From Bdellovibrionales bacterium (GTDB lineage: Bacteria > Bdellovibrionota > Bdellovibrionia > Bdellovibrionales > UBA1609): a DNA stretch of 44,419 nt. Under the pieces are notes generated by a model, which was not told the DNA's origin, did no database searches, and worked only from the letters and a program-made list of their open reading frames with translations. This document shows positions 1 through 7,675 of the stretch, piece after piece. Position 1 is the stretch's first letter, and the number at the start of each line of letters is the position of its first letter. The stretch spans positions 1 through 44,419 of the forward strand of contig SKYF01000165.1 of the NCBI GenBank assembly GCA_007128005.1, given 5' to 3'. The position numbers were made by a program, and so were the translations under genes.

Positions 1-2
1 CG

Positions 3-1070
3 GAGACAAGTGGAGAGTTTGGAGGTTTAGGCATTGAAATCACGGTCAAAGATGAAGTCCTGACGATCATTTCCCCTATTGAAGATACTCCCGCAGCAAA
101 GGCAGGTCTTCAGGCCGGGGATCGGATTGTGAGTATCAACGGTGAGTCTACGAAGGGTTTGAACCTAGTAGAAGCTGCTCAGCGTATGAGAGGTGATATG
201 GGCTCTAGTGTGACTTTGGGAATTATGCGCGAGGGTCTCAGTGAGTCCAAGGACTACGTGATTCACCGAGGAAGAGTGAAGGTTCGGTCGGTGAGATTTT
301 CCGACTTAGAGGACGGTTACGCTTATGTTCGATTGACAACTTTTATTGAAAACACGGCGCGAGACTTGGAACGAGTGCTGAGGAGTCATGAAAAGAAAAA
401 TGGAGGTATTAGGGGGCTAATTTTAGATTTGCGACGCAACCCTGGGGGGCTTTTGGAGCAGGCAGTTAGGATCTCAGATATGTTTCTTGAAGAAGGTGTT
501 ATTGTTAGCACCAAAGGCAGGAACAAGATGGAACAAGAAGTCCGCCATGCGAGAGGTCCCGCAAACTTTGCAGGCTTTCCCATTGTGGTGCTGATTGATG
601 AGTATTCGGCTAGCGCCAGCGAGATTCTAGCCGGGGCTTTACAGGACAACAAACGCGCTCTTGTAATGGGGCAAAGAAGTTTTGGTAAAGGAAGCGTGCA
701 GTCTGTGGTGAAACTAGGTGACGGTTCAGGCCTAAAGTTAACTGTGGCTAGATACTACACTCCCAATGGACGCTCTATTCAAGCAGAAGGGATTGCTCCT
801 GATGTGGAAGTAGCGGCAGTCAATATGGCAGCCCTGGAAAGAGCAAAAAGCCGAGGTCCTGTGCGCCGGGAGCAGGATGTGGTGGGGCATTTGCAAGGAG
901 AGCCCCAAGTGTCTGGCAAGGAATCTCCGTTGCGGAGAAACTGGTGGAGAGGGAGGGAGCGAGAGTCCACACCCTTACCCTTGAGTGAAAGAGAAAAACT
1001 TCTCCAGGAGGACTATCAATTGACCCAGGCCTTCAACTACTTAAAGGCCTTTCAGGTTATGAACAACTAA
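3..1070 (+). CDS. ctpA: C-terminal processing protease, S41 family (CtpA/Prc type), 5' end missing
   Basis: Serine protease that cleaves envelope proteins near their C-termini. The frame is open to the left edge of the window, so the N-terminus (normally a signal peptide) is cut off; the track's start at 129 is only an internal GTG. The visible part opens in a PDZ domain (GEFGGLGIEI, then AAKAGLQAGD), followed by the S41 catalytic domain with DLRRNPGG, the nucleophile motif SASASE and the Lys-containing FGKGSVQ. A hydrophilic C-terminal tail of about 90 residues follows the domain. It converges on trigger factor with only 18 bp between stop codons. The family is certain; substrates cannot be inferred. 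Confidence 0.93.
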   Translation, partial: ETSGEFGGLGIEITVKDEVLTIISPIEDTPAAKAGLQAGDRIVSINGESTKGLNLVEAAQRMRGDMGSSVTLGIMREGLSESKDYVIHRGRVKVRSVRFSDLEDGYAYVRLTTFIENTARDLERVLRSHEKKNGGIRGLILDLRRNPGGLLEQAVRISDMFLEEGVIVSTKGRNKMEQEVRHARGPANFAGFPIVVLIDEYSASASEILAGALQDNKRALVMGQRSFGKGSVQSVVKLGDGSGLKLTVARYYTPNGRSIQAEGIAPDVEVAAVNMAALERAKSRGPVRREQDVVGHLQGEPQVSGKESPLRRNWWRGRERESTPLPLSEREKLLQEDYQLTQAFNYLKAFQVMNN

Positions 1071-1088
1071 GGGAAAAAAGAGAAATTC

Positions 1089-2372
1089 CTAGGAAATGAT
1101 TTTCGCTTTTTCAATAAGATGGTTAATGACCTTCTCCTCGGTGATCTGAAAGGCAAGACGCGGAAGTCGACCCTGTTCTTCATAGAACTCTTGAATTCGA
1201 CTTATTTCGATTCCGGTTTGTTGAGCATATTCCATCAGCTTTTGAGTTAGATCATCTATTGTGGCCTTTAAGTTCAATTGATTGGCCAAGGTGTCTACCA
1301 AAAAGGTCGACTGAACCATCAAAGAGGCAGACTCCTCAAAGTCCGAGTTCCATTTTTGTCGATATTCATCAAACTGCTCTGGAGTAAGCCCCTGATCACT
1401 CATGCGCTTTCGTACGTCTTCAATAATCATCTCTTTTTGCTCTTGACGAAGGCTTTCAGGGACTTCTACGGGGTTGGCCTCGACCAGAGCTTTGATAATT
1501 TGATTCCGCAAGTCCTCCTTTATGCGCTTTTCCTCTCGGGCAAGAAAGTCTTTGCGAATATCCTCTTTGAGAGCTTCCAAGTCGGCAAATTCTCCGACTT
1601 TTTTGGCCAATTCGTCGTTGAGTTCGGGTACATCCTTGGCCTTTATTGACTTTAGGGTCACTTCAAAGCGAATGGCTTGTCCGGCTAAATCCTTATTGTG
1701 ATAGTCCTCAGGGAAAGTGAGATTCAAAGTTCTCTGCTCACCGGCCTTCATGCCGATGACACCCTCTTCAAAGCCGGGGATAAAGCTCTTGGACCCAATT
1801 TCGAGCAAATGCCCATCAGCTTGGGCTCCCTCCAGGGGCGCCTCGTTGACAAAACCCTTAAAATCAAGTTCGGCAATGTCGCCCTCTTTGAGGGGACGGT
1901 CTTCAAAAACAGGTTTCATCTCAGCTTGGCTTTGGCGGATATTTTCTAAGACTTCATCTACCTTGCTTTCATCCACCTGAGGAGTTTCCTTTTTTATCTC
2001 AAGTCCTTCAAACTTCTGAATGGTCACTGTGGGGCGAACCTCTAGCTCAGCTGTAAAAGTAAAGCCTTGGTTTTCCTCAATGCCCTTTTCAAAGTGGATT
2101 TTGGGCAAGCCAATGGGCTCCAGTGAGTGCTGCTCAAGAGCTTTGCTGTAATGCTCAGACACCAACTCTTGCAAGACTTCTCCTTTGACCCTGTCTCCGT
2201 ATAGACTTTTGACCTTGGTTAAAGGGGCTTTGCCTTTGCGGAAGCCCTTGATTTCAGCGTCGCGTTGAATCTCTTTATAAACTTTATCAAATCCAGCTTT
2301 GACCAGGTCAGAGGGAAGCTCGATGCTGAGTTTGCGCGCCAGTCCACCGAGTGTGTCCATAGAGGATTTCAT
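1089..2372 (-). CDS. tig: Trigger factor, ribosome-associated chaperone and prolyl isomerase
   Basis: Binds ribosomal protein L23 at the exit tunnel and shields nascent chains; also a peptidyl-prolyl isomerase. At 427 residues it is the usual family length. The N-terminal ribosome-binding loop signature GFRKGKAP is at residues 43-50, an FKBP-like PPIase domain follows around residues 160-250, and a helical chaperone C-terminal domain completes it. The ATG has an AAGGAG ribosome binding site six bases upstream. In many proteobacteria tig directly precedes clpP-clpX-lon; here it is on the opposite strand and separated from clpP by about 7 kb, which points to a local rearrangement. Confidence 0.97.
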   Translation of the reverse strand: MKSSMDTLGGLARKLSIELPSDLVKAGFDKVYKEIQRDAEIKGFRKGKAPLTKVKSLYGDRVKGEVLQELVSEHYSKALEQHSLEPIGLPKIHFEKGIEENQGFTFTAELEVRPTVTIQKFEGLEIKKETPQVDESKVDEVLENIRQSQAEMKPVFEDRPLKEGDIAELDFKGFVNEAPLEGAQADGHLLEIGSKSFIPGFEEGVIGMKAGEQRTLNLTFPEDYHNKDLAGQAIRFEVTLKSIKAKDVPELNDELAKKVGEFADLEALKEDIRKDFLAREEKRIKEDLRNQIIKALVEANPVEVPESLRQEQKEMIIEDVRKRMSDQGLTPEQFDEYRQKWNSDFEESASLMVQSTFLVDTLANQLNLKATIDDLTQKLMEYAQQTGIEISRIQEFYEEQGRLPRLAFQITEEKVINHLIEKAKIIS

Positions 2373-2382
2373 AAAAACTCCT

Positions 2383-2412
2383 TTGAGATTAGAGGTATTT
2401 AACGCATATCAT
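2383..2412 (+). promoter_or_regulatory. Candidate sigma-70-type promoter for the ArsA/Get3-like operon
   Basis: TTGAGA (-35) and TATCAT (-10) are separated by 18 bp, each 5 of 6 matches to consensus, 23 bp before the first ATPase start codon. The -35 lies within the leader of the divergent tig gene. It is placed by eye only. Confidence 0.45.
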
Positions 2413-2434
2413 GTATAGGGAACGGGTGGCTTAA

Positions 2435-3328
2435 ATGCAACAAAAGATTGTTCTAGTAACAGGCAAGGGTGGAGTCGGGAAATCCTCTGTGGCTGCGGGT
2501 CTGGCGTTAAAAGAGGCCCGCAAGGGGCGACGGGTTCTATTGGCCGAGCTCGGAGAGCGCAGTTATTTTTCTGAGCTTCTTCCCTCCGGTCCTATGGAAA
2601 TTTCCTATCAGGCTAAGGCCATAGAATCTGGCTTGGAGCTGGTAAAATGGGACGGAGAGTCCTGTCTCAAAGAGTATTTATTTCACTACATTCCCATTCG
2701 CAGGGTTGTGGATTTGTTTTTTGAAAACCCGGTGATGAAGGCTCTGGTTCAGGCTGCTCCGGCCCTAAAGGAATTGGCTATCCTAGGCAAAGCGACCAGT
2801 GGCAAAAGGAATGTGGGCCCGGCATTTGATTATGATGTGGTTGTGGTGGATAGTTACGCCACGGGTCATTTTCAGGCCTTGGTGCGGGCTCCTCAGGGGA
2901 TGGCCGAGGCCATCGGTTTTGGTCCCATGGGAGAACAGAGCCGGTCCATAGAGAGGTGGATTTGTGATCCTGAGTTCTGTCAGATTGTTATTGTGGCTTT
3001 GCCCGAGGAACTGCCGGTGGTGGAAGCCTTGGAGTTGTCTGAGTCCGTTCAGGCCGATTTGGGGCAAAAAGTTGAATTTGTTCTCAATAAAGTTTGGCCC
3101 AAGACCTGGAGAGCGGAGGATATCCAGGCTCTAGGCCGTTTGCAGAGTTTGGAGTGGCCTCAGGGGCTCAGTGATTTTAGAGAAGTACTCGCACAGTCTC
3201 TTGGTCAACAATGCCAGTACCTGGACCAGCTTTCAACACGAGGCCGCGTCCATAGCCTCCCTTGGCTTCTTGAGCCCAGCTCTTGGGGTCTGTTAAAATC
3301 TCTATCCCAGCAGCTGGAGGATCTTTGA
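2435..3328 (+). CDS. ArsA/Get3-like ATPase, first subunit of a coupled pair
   Basis: P-loop ATPase of the SIMIBI/ArsA-Get3 group, 297 residues. The deviant Walker A GKGGVGKSS near the N-terminus keeps the signature lysine, and switch-II-like DSYATGHFQALVRAP resembles the DTAPTGH motif of Get3 and ArsA. There is no signal peptide, so it is cytoplasmic. Its TGA overlaps the TTG start of the next gene, which encodes a second ATPase, so the two should be made in equal amounts and probably form a heterodimer. Paired ArsA-like ATPases are known elsewhere, for example mycobacterial Rv3679/Rv3680 (BagA/BagB). Roles in anion export, tail-anchored protein delivery or regulation all remain open; no arsenic genes are nearby. 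Confidence 0.85.
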   Translation: MQQKIVLVTGKGGVGKSSVAAGLALKEARKGRRVLLAELGERSYFSELLPSGPMEISYQAKAIESGLELVKWDGESCLKEYLFHYIPIRRVVDLFFENPVMKALVQAAPALKELAILGKATSGKRNVGPAFDYDVVVVDSYATGHFQALVRAPQGMAEAIGFGPMGEQSRSIERWICDPEFCQIVIVALPEELPVVEALELSESVQADLGQKVEFVLNKVWPKTWRAEDIQALGRLQSLEWPQGLSDFREVLAQSLGQQCQYLDQLSTRGRVHSLPWLLEPSSWGLLKSLSQQLEDL

Positions 3329-4455
3329 GTTCGTTTTTTAAGTCTGAAAAAGTGATTGTCTGTGCAGGAAGTGGTGGCGTCGGAAAGACCACAATTGCTG
3401 CTTGCTTAGGGATTGGCTTTGCCCGAAGAGGGAAAAGGGTGTTGGTGTTGACTATCGACCCGGCCCGCCGTTTAGCATCGGCTCTGGGCTTGGATATGAA
3501 CGATTTGGGTTCTTTAGTTGAGGTGAAAGTCCCAGGTCAGAGCTACAAGGGCGAACTCTTTGCCTCAATGATTCAACCCCAAGCGGTCTTTGATGAGTTT
3601 GTGCGCCAGCGGGCTTCGTCAGCTCAAGCTGCAGAGAAGTTAATGCGCAACAGTCTCTATCGACAGCTCGTGAGCAGCCTGAGTGGCTCTCAGGAATTTA
3701 CCTCCCTGGAGCGACTGCTGTCGGCTGTCCAGTCAGAGCGCTACGACATTGTGATCTTAGACACCCCGCCAACTCAGCATGCAGTGGATTTTCTCAGAGC
3801 CCCGGAGCGCATCTATTCGCTCTTTCAGGAGTCTGTCACTAAGTGGTTTGCCGCGAAGAGTACTGAGTCCGGAGGCACAGTAAAGACTCTTTTGGGGAAG
3901 GTGGTAGAGCGTGGCACTCACACGGCTTTGCGAGCCCTGGAAAAGATCACTGGATCTGCCTTTGTCGGTGAGCTGGGAGAATTTTTTGCTGCCATGGCGG
4001 ACTTACAGGACCAGGTCAGTGCACGAAGCATAGAGGTCCACAGGCTGTTGACGAGTGAAGCTACGAGCTTTGTTCTCGTCACAGGCTTTGATCACTCTAA
4101 GCTTGTAGAGGCTAAGGATTTTTTTGTTGAACTAAAGAGGGGTGGCTATCGGCTTTCGGGAGTGATTGTGAACAGGAGTCAGCCGGCATGGCTAGAGCTT
4201 GAGCCTCTGCAGGCCAATCTAGCGGACAGAGCCCATAACTTGTCGGTACCCCATATAGAGAGGAGATTTCTTCAACTCTATCAAGAACTTCAGGGCTACT
4301 ATTCATTGAGAAAAGACACCTACCTCAAATTTGAAACAGGGCTGAAGGGGGAGGTGGCCTATTGCCTGATGCCAGAGCTGAAGGAAGTAGTTTATGGTTT
4401 AGAGGGACTTGAGTCGATGAGCTCTATCCTAGAGACAAAGATGGCCTGGGAGTAA
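3325..4455 (+). CDS. ArsA/Get3-like ATPase, second subunit of a coupled pair
   Basis: Second ATPase of the pair, 376 residues from the chosen TTG start. That TTG overlaps the previous stop (TTGA) and has GGAGG four bases upstream, which is better than the track's TTG at 3283. Walker A reads GSGGVGKTT: the signature lysine of deviant Walker A proteins is replaced by serine, although the nucleotide-binding lysine is present. TIDPARRLA and DTPPTQHAVDFL (switch II) are typical of ArsA. Since the signature lysine normally reaches into the partner's active site, the pair looks asymmetric. Cytoplasmic; the real substrate is unknown. Confidence 0.86.
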   Translation: MSSFFKSEKVIVCAGSGGVGKTTIAACLGIGFARRGKRVLVLTIDPARRLASALGLDMNDLGSLVEVKVPGQSYKGELFASMIQPQAVFDEFVRQRASSAQAAEKLMRNSLYRQLVSSLSGSQEFTSLERLLSAVQSERYDIVILDTPPTQHAVDFLRAPERIYSLFQESVTKWFAAKSTESGGTVKTLLGKVVERGTHTALRALEKITGSAFVGELGEFFAAMADLQDQVSARSIEVHRLLTSEATSFVLVTGFDHSKLVEAKDFFVELKRGGYRLSGVIVNRSQPAWLELEPLQANLADRAHNLSVPHIERRFLQLYQELQGYYSLRKDTYLKFETGLKGEVAYCLMPELKEVVYGLEGLESMSSILETKMAWE

Positions 4456-4479
4456 GATGAATGTGAGTAAGATGAATGT
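4450..4479. repeat. Perfect 15-bp tandem duplication across the ATPase stop codon
   Basis: GAGTAAGATGAATGT occurs twice head-to-tail. The first copy includes the TAA stop of the second ATPase, so the duplication only lengthens the gap to the TPR lipoprotein gene. It is probably a replication-slippage product. Confidence 0.85.
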
Positions 4480-4494
4480 GAGGGGGGAGCGCTC

Positions 4495-5658
4495 GTGAAG
4501 ATTGTTATGGGAGCTTTTGAAGGGAAATTTGTGTTTCTGATGGTTTGTGCCCTCTGTGTAGCCTTATTGAGCTCGGGCTGTGCCCTGTCGGGCAAAGGAA
4601 AGCCCTCTCAGGAGGAGGGTGTAGTCTTGCCGCCAGAGGCTGTTGACCAGTATGAAGCGGGAATGTCTGCCTTAGAAAATGAGGACTATGCTCAAGCTGC
4701 TCAAATTTTCTCGGATATTCTAAGACGATATCCTGGTAGCCAGTTTGATCTGGTTTTAACTTATAACTTGGCAGCGGCTCAAGAGGGGCTCAGGGACTGT
4801 GAGCCGGCTCGTCAAAACTATTTAACAGCTGCGCGCAGTGCTCGAAGCCGCAATGCCCGCATAGAAGCCCTGAGCTTCTATCGACTGAGTTATGTCTATG
4901 AGTGCTTGGGACAGGAACAGAGGGTTATTGCAAGTTTATTGGATGCTCGCAATCGTGGTGAAGCTCTTCCAGATGAAGTTCGCCTGACAGAGATCCCTGC
5001 GCGACTGGCAGTGACCTATGCTCGAATTGGTGAAATAGAGATCGCAGAGCAGTATTTTCGTGAAGCCGACCAGGGAATTCAGCAGCTCATTGCCAGGGCT
5101 TCTAACCAAAAAGAGCTTGCCGATCAACTGGCAAGAACTCTGTATCACATGGGAAGAATGTCTTTGGGAAATCGAGAGCATGTGGATTTGCCTGCAGCTA
5201 AGGAGGACTTAACAACACTCAGTCATCTCCAGAAGTATCTGCTGCGCTCTGTGGAGCTCAGTATTCGGCCATGGTCTGACCTAGCCGCAACCAATATTGA
5301 TCAAGCCTATTCTCATATATGGCAAGTTGCTCAAGTTTTAAAGCCCGATCCTGGCCTAGAGGGAGCCTTAGCTCGACAGAACTTGCGCCACAAGCAGGTG
5401 GCTTTACTCACAGAGGCCTACCGGGTCTTAAAGCAACTGAAGCTTGCTCAATTCCCAGACCCCAGCCCTCCAGCATCTGTAACTAGGCTTCAGGCCCAGC
5501 TCACCCAACATGAACAGCGGATGAGTCAGGCCCTGGTTCGCCTTGGTGTGAAGACTCTTCCCACGGCTGAGGCTGAACGACGTGAGGGTTTAAGGCGAGA
5601 TGGTCGAATTCGAGCTACAGAGAAGAGTCCCCTAGAGCAGAGGAGAGAGAAGCCATGA
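4495..5658 (+). CDS. TPR-repeat lipoprotein
   Basis: A 387-residue protein starting at GTG, with a G-rich ribosome binding site just upstream. It has an N-terminal hydrophobic segment ending in a lipobox (LLSSGC), so it is probably anchored by a lipidated Cys on the periplasmic face of a membrane. The body is helical with TPR-like units (for example YEAGMSALENEDYAQAA and YARIGEIEIAEQYF), and the C-terminal tail is charged. TPRs imply a protein-binding scaffold role. The stop overlaps the glutamate-cysteine ligase start (ATGA), so the two are translationally coupled, although a functional link is not obvious. No enzyme motif is seen. Confidence 0.8.
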   Translation: MKIVMGAFEGKFVFLMVCALCVALLSSGCALSGKGKPSQEEGVVLPPEAVDQYEAGMSALENEDYAQAAQIFSDILRRYPGSQFDLVLTYNLAAAQEGLRDCEPARQNYLTAARSARSRNARIEALSFYRLSYVYECLGQEQRVIASLLDARNRGEALPDEVRLTEIPARLAVTYARIGEIEIAEQYFREADQGIQQLIARASNQKELADQLARTLYHMGRMSLGNREHVDLPAAKEDLTTLSHLQKYLLRSVELSIRPWSDLAATNIDQAYSHIWQVAQVLKPDPGLEGALARQNLRHKQVALLTEAYRVLKQLKLAQFPDPSPPASVTRLQAQLTQHEQRMSQALVRLGVKTLPTAEAERREGLRRDGRIRATEKSPLEQRREKP

Positions 5659-6911
5659 TTCAGGATGCAATTCACCGGGCTATTTTGCGACACATTGATG
5701 ATGTACAGGAGTGGTTTAGAGAGCAAAAAAAATCAGCTTTTTTGCCCTTTTATTCTAGCTTTGATTTGCGGGATTCTAGTTTTAAAGTGGCGCCAGTGGA
5801 TGCCAATGCTTTTCCAGCGGGATTCAACAACATTTGTCAGGTGGATAAAGAGAGTGCTGTAGATTTGGTAAAAACTTACCTGTCTACTCATTATCCTGAG
5901 CTCAAGAAGGGGATACTTCTTTTGACCGAGGAGCACACGCAAAACCCCTATTACTGGGACAACGTGGTCGCTTTGAAAACTCTTCTAGAGCAGGCCGGTC
6001 AAAGGGTTGTTTTGGCGATTCCTGGCCAGGAACCAGGAAAGCAAAAACTTAAAAGTGCCTCTGGATACGAGGTGGAACTGTATCATGCTCTACGCCAGGG
6101 GGAATCTGTGCAGGTCAATGGCTTTGAGCCGGAGCTTATAATCAGCAATAATGATTTTTCACAGAGTTATGAGAACTGGATCGAGGGGCTTCAGACTCCG
6201 ATCAATCCACCCCACACCATGGGCTGGCACAGACGCAGAAAGGACCAATTCTTTTCAGTGTACAATGGGCTTGCAGAGAGTTTTGCAAGATTAATTGATA
6301 TCGATCCCTGGTCCTTGCAAATAGAAACGCGGCTATTTAAGAACTTTGATTTGACGGAAGAAAACACAAGAGCTCTTTTGGCAGAACAGGTGCAATCTTT
6401 GATCTCTGATCTGGAAAAGGCTTACGAGGCGAGGGGCATTCGCCAGAAGCCTTTTGTGTATATCAAAAACAACTCTGGAACCTATGGCTTGGGAGTGATT
6501 CATACCCACAGTGCCGAGGAGATTCTCAACTGGAGCTACAAGGCCAGGAAAAAAATGAAGGCGGCAAAAGGGGGAGGCGGAATCAGGGAGGTTATCCTTC
6601 AGGAAGGGGTAGCTTCGGTGGTTCGTGCTGATGAGTTTACGGCAGAGCCAGTCATATACATGGTAGGCTGTGAACTGGCGGGTGGGTTTTTGCGCAGTCA
6701 CAGTGGCAAGGGGGCAGAGGAGAGCCTCAATAGTCCTGGTGCTGTCTATCGAAGACTGTGTGTCTCTGATTTGCAGGTAGATGTGGAAGGGGCTCCGATG
6801 GAAAATGTCTACGGTTGGGTGGCGCGACTGAGTTTTCTGGCCGTGGCCAAAGAGCTCCAGGTTATAACTGGGTCTACAGCTCTTGGTAGGCCACCTTCTG
6901 GGACCACATGA
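5655..6911 (+). CDS. gshA: Glutamate-cysteine ligase, 'ferrooxidans' type (TIGR02049-like)
   Basis: First step of glutathione synthesis: ATP-dependent joining of glutamate and cysteine. The 418-residue sequence matches the minor, proteobacterial/Acidithiobacillus-type GshA family and not the E. coli type; recognisable stretches include VDANAFPAGFNN and PFVYIKNNSGTYGLGV (ATP-grasp-like glycine-rich region). Cytoplasmic. The ATG overlaps the TPR lipoprotein stop codon. Its 3' end overlaps the convergent hypothetical gene by 38 bp. No gshB is in the window, so the second step must be encoded elsewhere. Recognition is from memory of the family; a profile search would settle it. Confidence 0.8.
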   Translation: MIQDAIHRAILRHIDDVQEWFREQKKSAFLPFYSSFDLRDSSFKVAPVDANAFPAGFNNICQVDKESAVDLVKTYLSTHYPELKKGILLLTEEHTQNPYYWDNVVALKTLLEQAGQRVVLAIPGQEPGKQKLKSASGYEVELYHALRQGESVQVNGFEPELIISNNDFSQSYENWIEGLQTPINPPHTMGWHRRRKDQFFSVYNGLAESFARLIDIDPWSLQIETRLFKNFDLTEENTRALLAEQVQSLISDLEKAYEARGIRQKPFVYIKNNSGTYGLGVIHTHSAEEILNWSYKARKKMKAAKGGGGIREVILQEGVASVVRADEFTAEPVIYMVGCELAGGFLRSHSGKGAEESLNSPGAVYRRLCVSDLQVDVEGAPMENVYGWVARLSFLAVAKELQVITGSTALGRPPSGTT

Positions 6912-7560
6912 GTTTAAGGGGCTGGGCCCGATAGCGCAACAGGGACTCCCATTCGATCACAATTCCCTGGTGATATTCGCCGGTTTTATAGTGTCGGAAA
7001 GAGTAAACCTCCCACTCTGAGGGCAAAGTGCCACCCAGGGACTCAAAGCGCAAAGTGATGGGATCCGGCGTGCTCATAAAGGTGTACTCGTCAGCAAGCT
7101 GTGGAGTGTTGAAGATCTCAGCAATAGGAACATAGAGAGGTTGGATTTGAGAGAAATCTGGGGATAGCCGACAGGTCCCATGCAAAATCATTTTGGGAAC
7201 CTGTCCGGAGTGGGCAACCCCGATGGCCCTAAAAACCACTTCGATGCGGTCGTGGAGTTGGCAAGACAGAGCAGCTTGACCGTCAGGGGCATTCAGGGCG
7301 TAGTTGCCGAGCTGAATGGAAAAGCCCTGGGGGTCCGAGTTCAACTGAGCAGCCTGAGAGAGCTGCCTCTCTGAGGCGATCTTTAGGTCGCGACCATCCA
7401 GACGCACAAAGTTGAGGCCTTGGTCAATGGAGGCGGGAACCCGTTGTCCTCCCACATAGACATAGATTTTCTGACTGCCAAATTGGTTGGGTATCCAAAC
7501 CCCTAAAAGGAGAACTCCTAAAATCAATCCGAAGGACATGATCTGAAGTCTTGTTGTCAT
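6874..7560 (-). CDS. Hypothetical membrane-anchored or secreted protein
   Basis: A 228-residue protein I do not recognise. It begins with one hydrophobic segment (FGLILGVLLLGVWI) that is either an uncleaved anchor or a signal peptide without an obvious cleavage site, followed by a mostly beta-like soluble region that would face the periplasm. GAGG lies nine bases before the ATG. Two Cys (in ALSCQLH and GTCRLS) could pair outside the cytoplasm. It follows pepA on the same strand with a gap of 115 bp and converges on gshA, overlapping it by 38 bp. Confidence 0.7.
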   Translation of the reverse strand: MTTRLQIMSFGLILGVLLLGVWIPNQFGSQKIYVYVGGQRVPASIDQGLNFVRLDGRDLKIASERQLSQAAQLNSDPQGFSIQLGNYALNAPDGQAALSCQLHDRIEVVFRAIGVAHSGQVPKMILHGTCRLSPDFSQIQPLYVPIAEIFNTPQLADEYTFMSTPDPITLRFESLGGTLPSEWEVYSFRHYKTGEYHQGIVIEWESLLRYRAQPLKLMWSQKVAYQEL

Positions 7561-7675
7561 CGTCCATTACCTCGCAAGGTGAAGAGCTTAAAATCTTGGC
7601 GAAAATAGGGAACTCGTATCCCTTTTGTCTCTTCTCGGCAGCCTCACTCTCCAACTTAAAGCCCAGAGGTGTTTT

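Noticed and set aside
1278-1980. Plus-strand ORFs across trigger factor
   Set aside because: Shadows of tig on the opposite strand.
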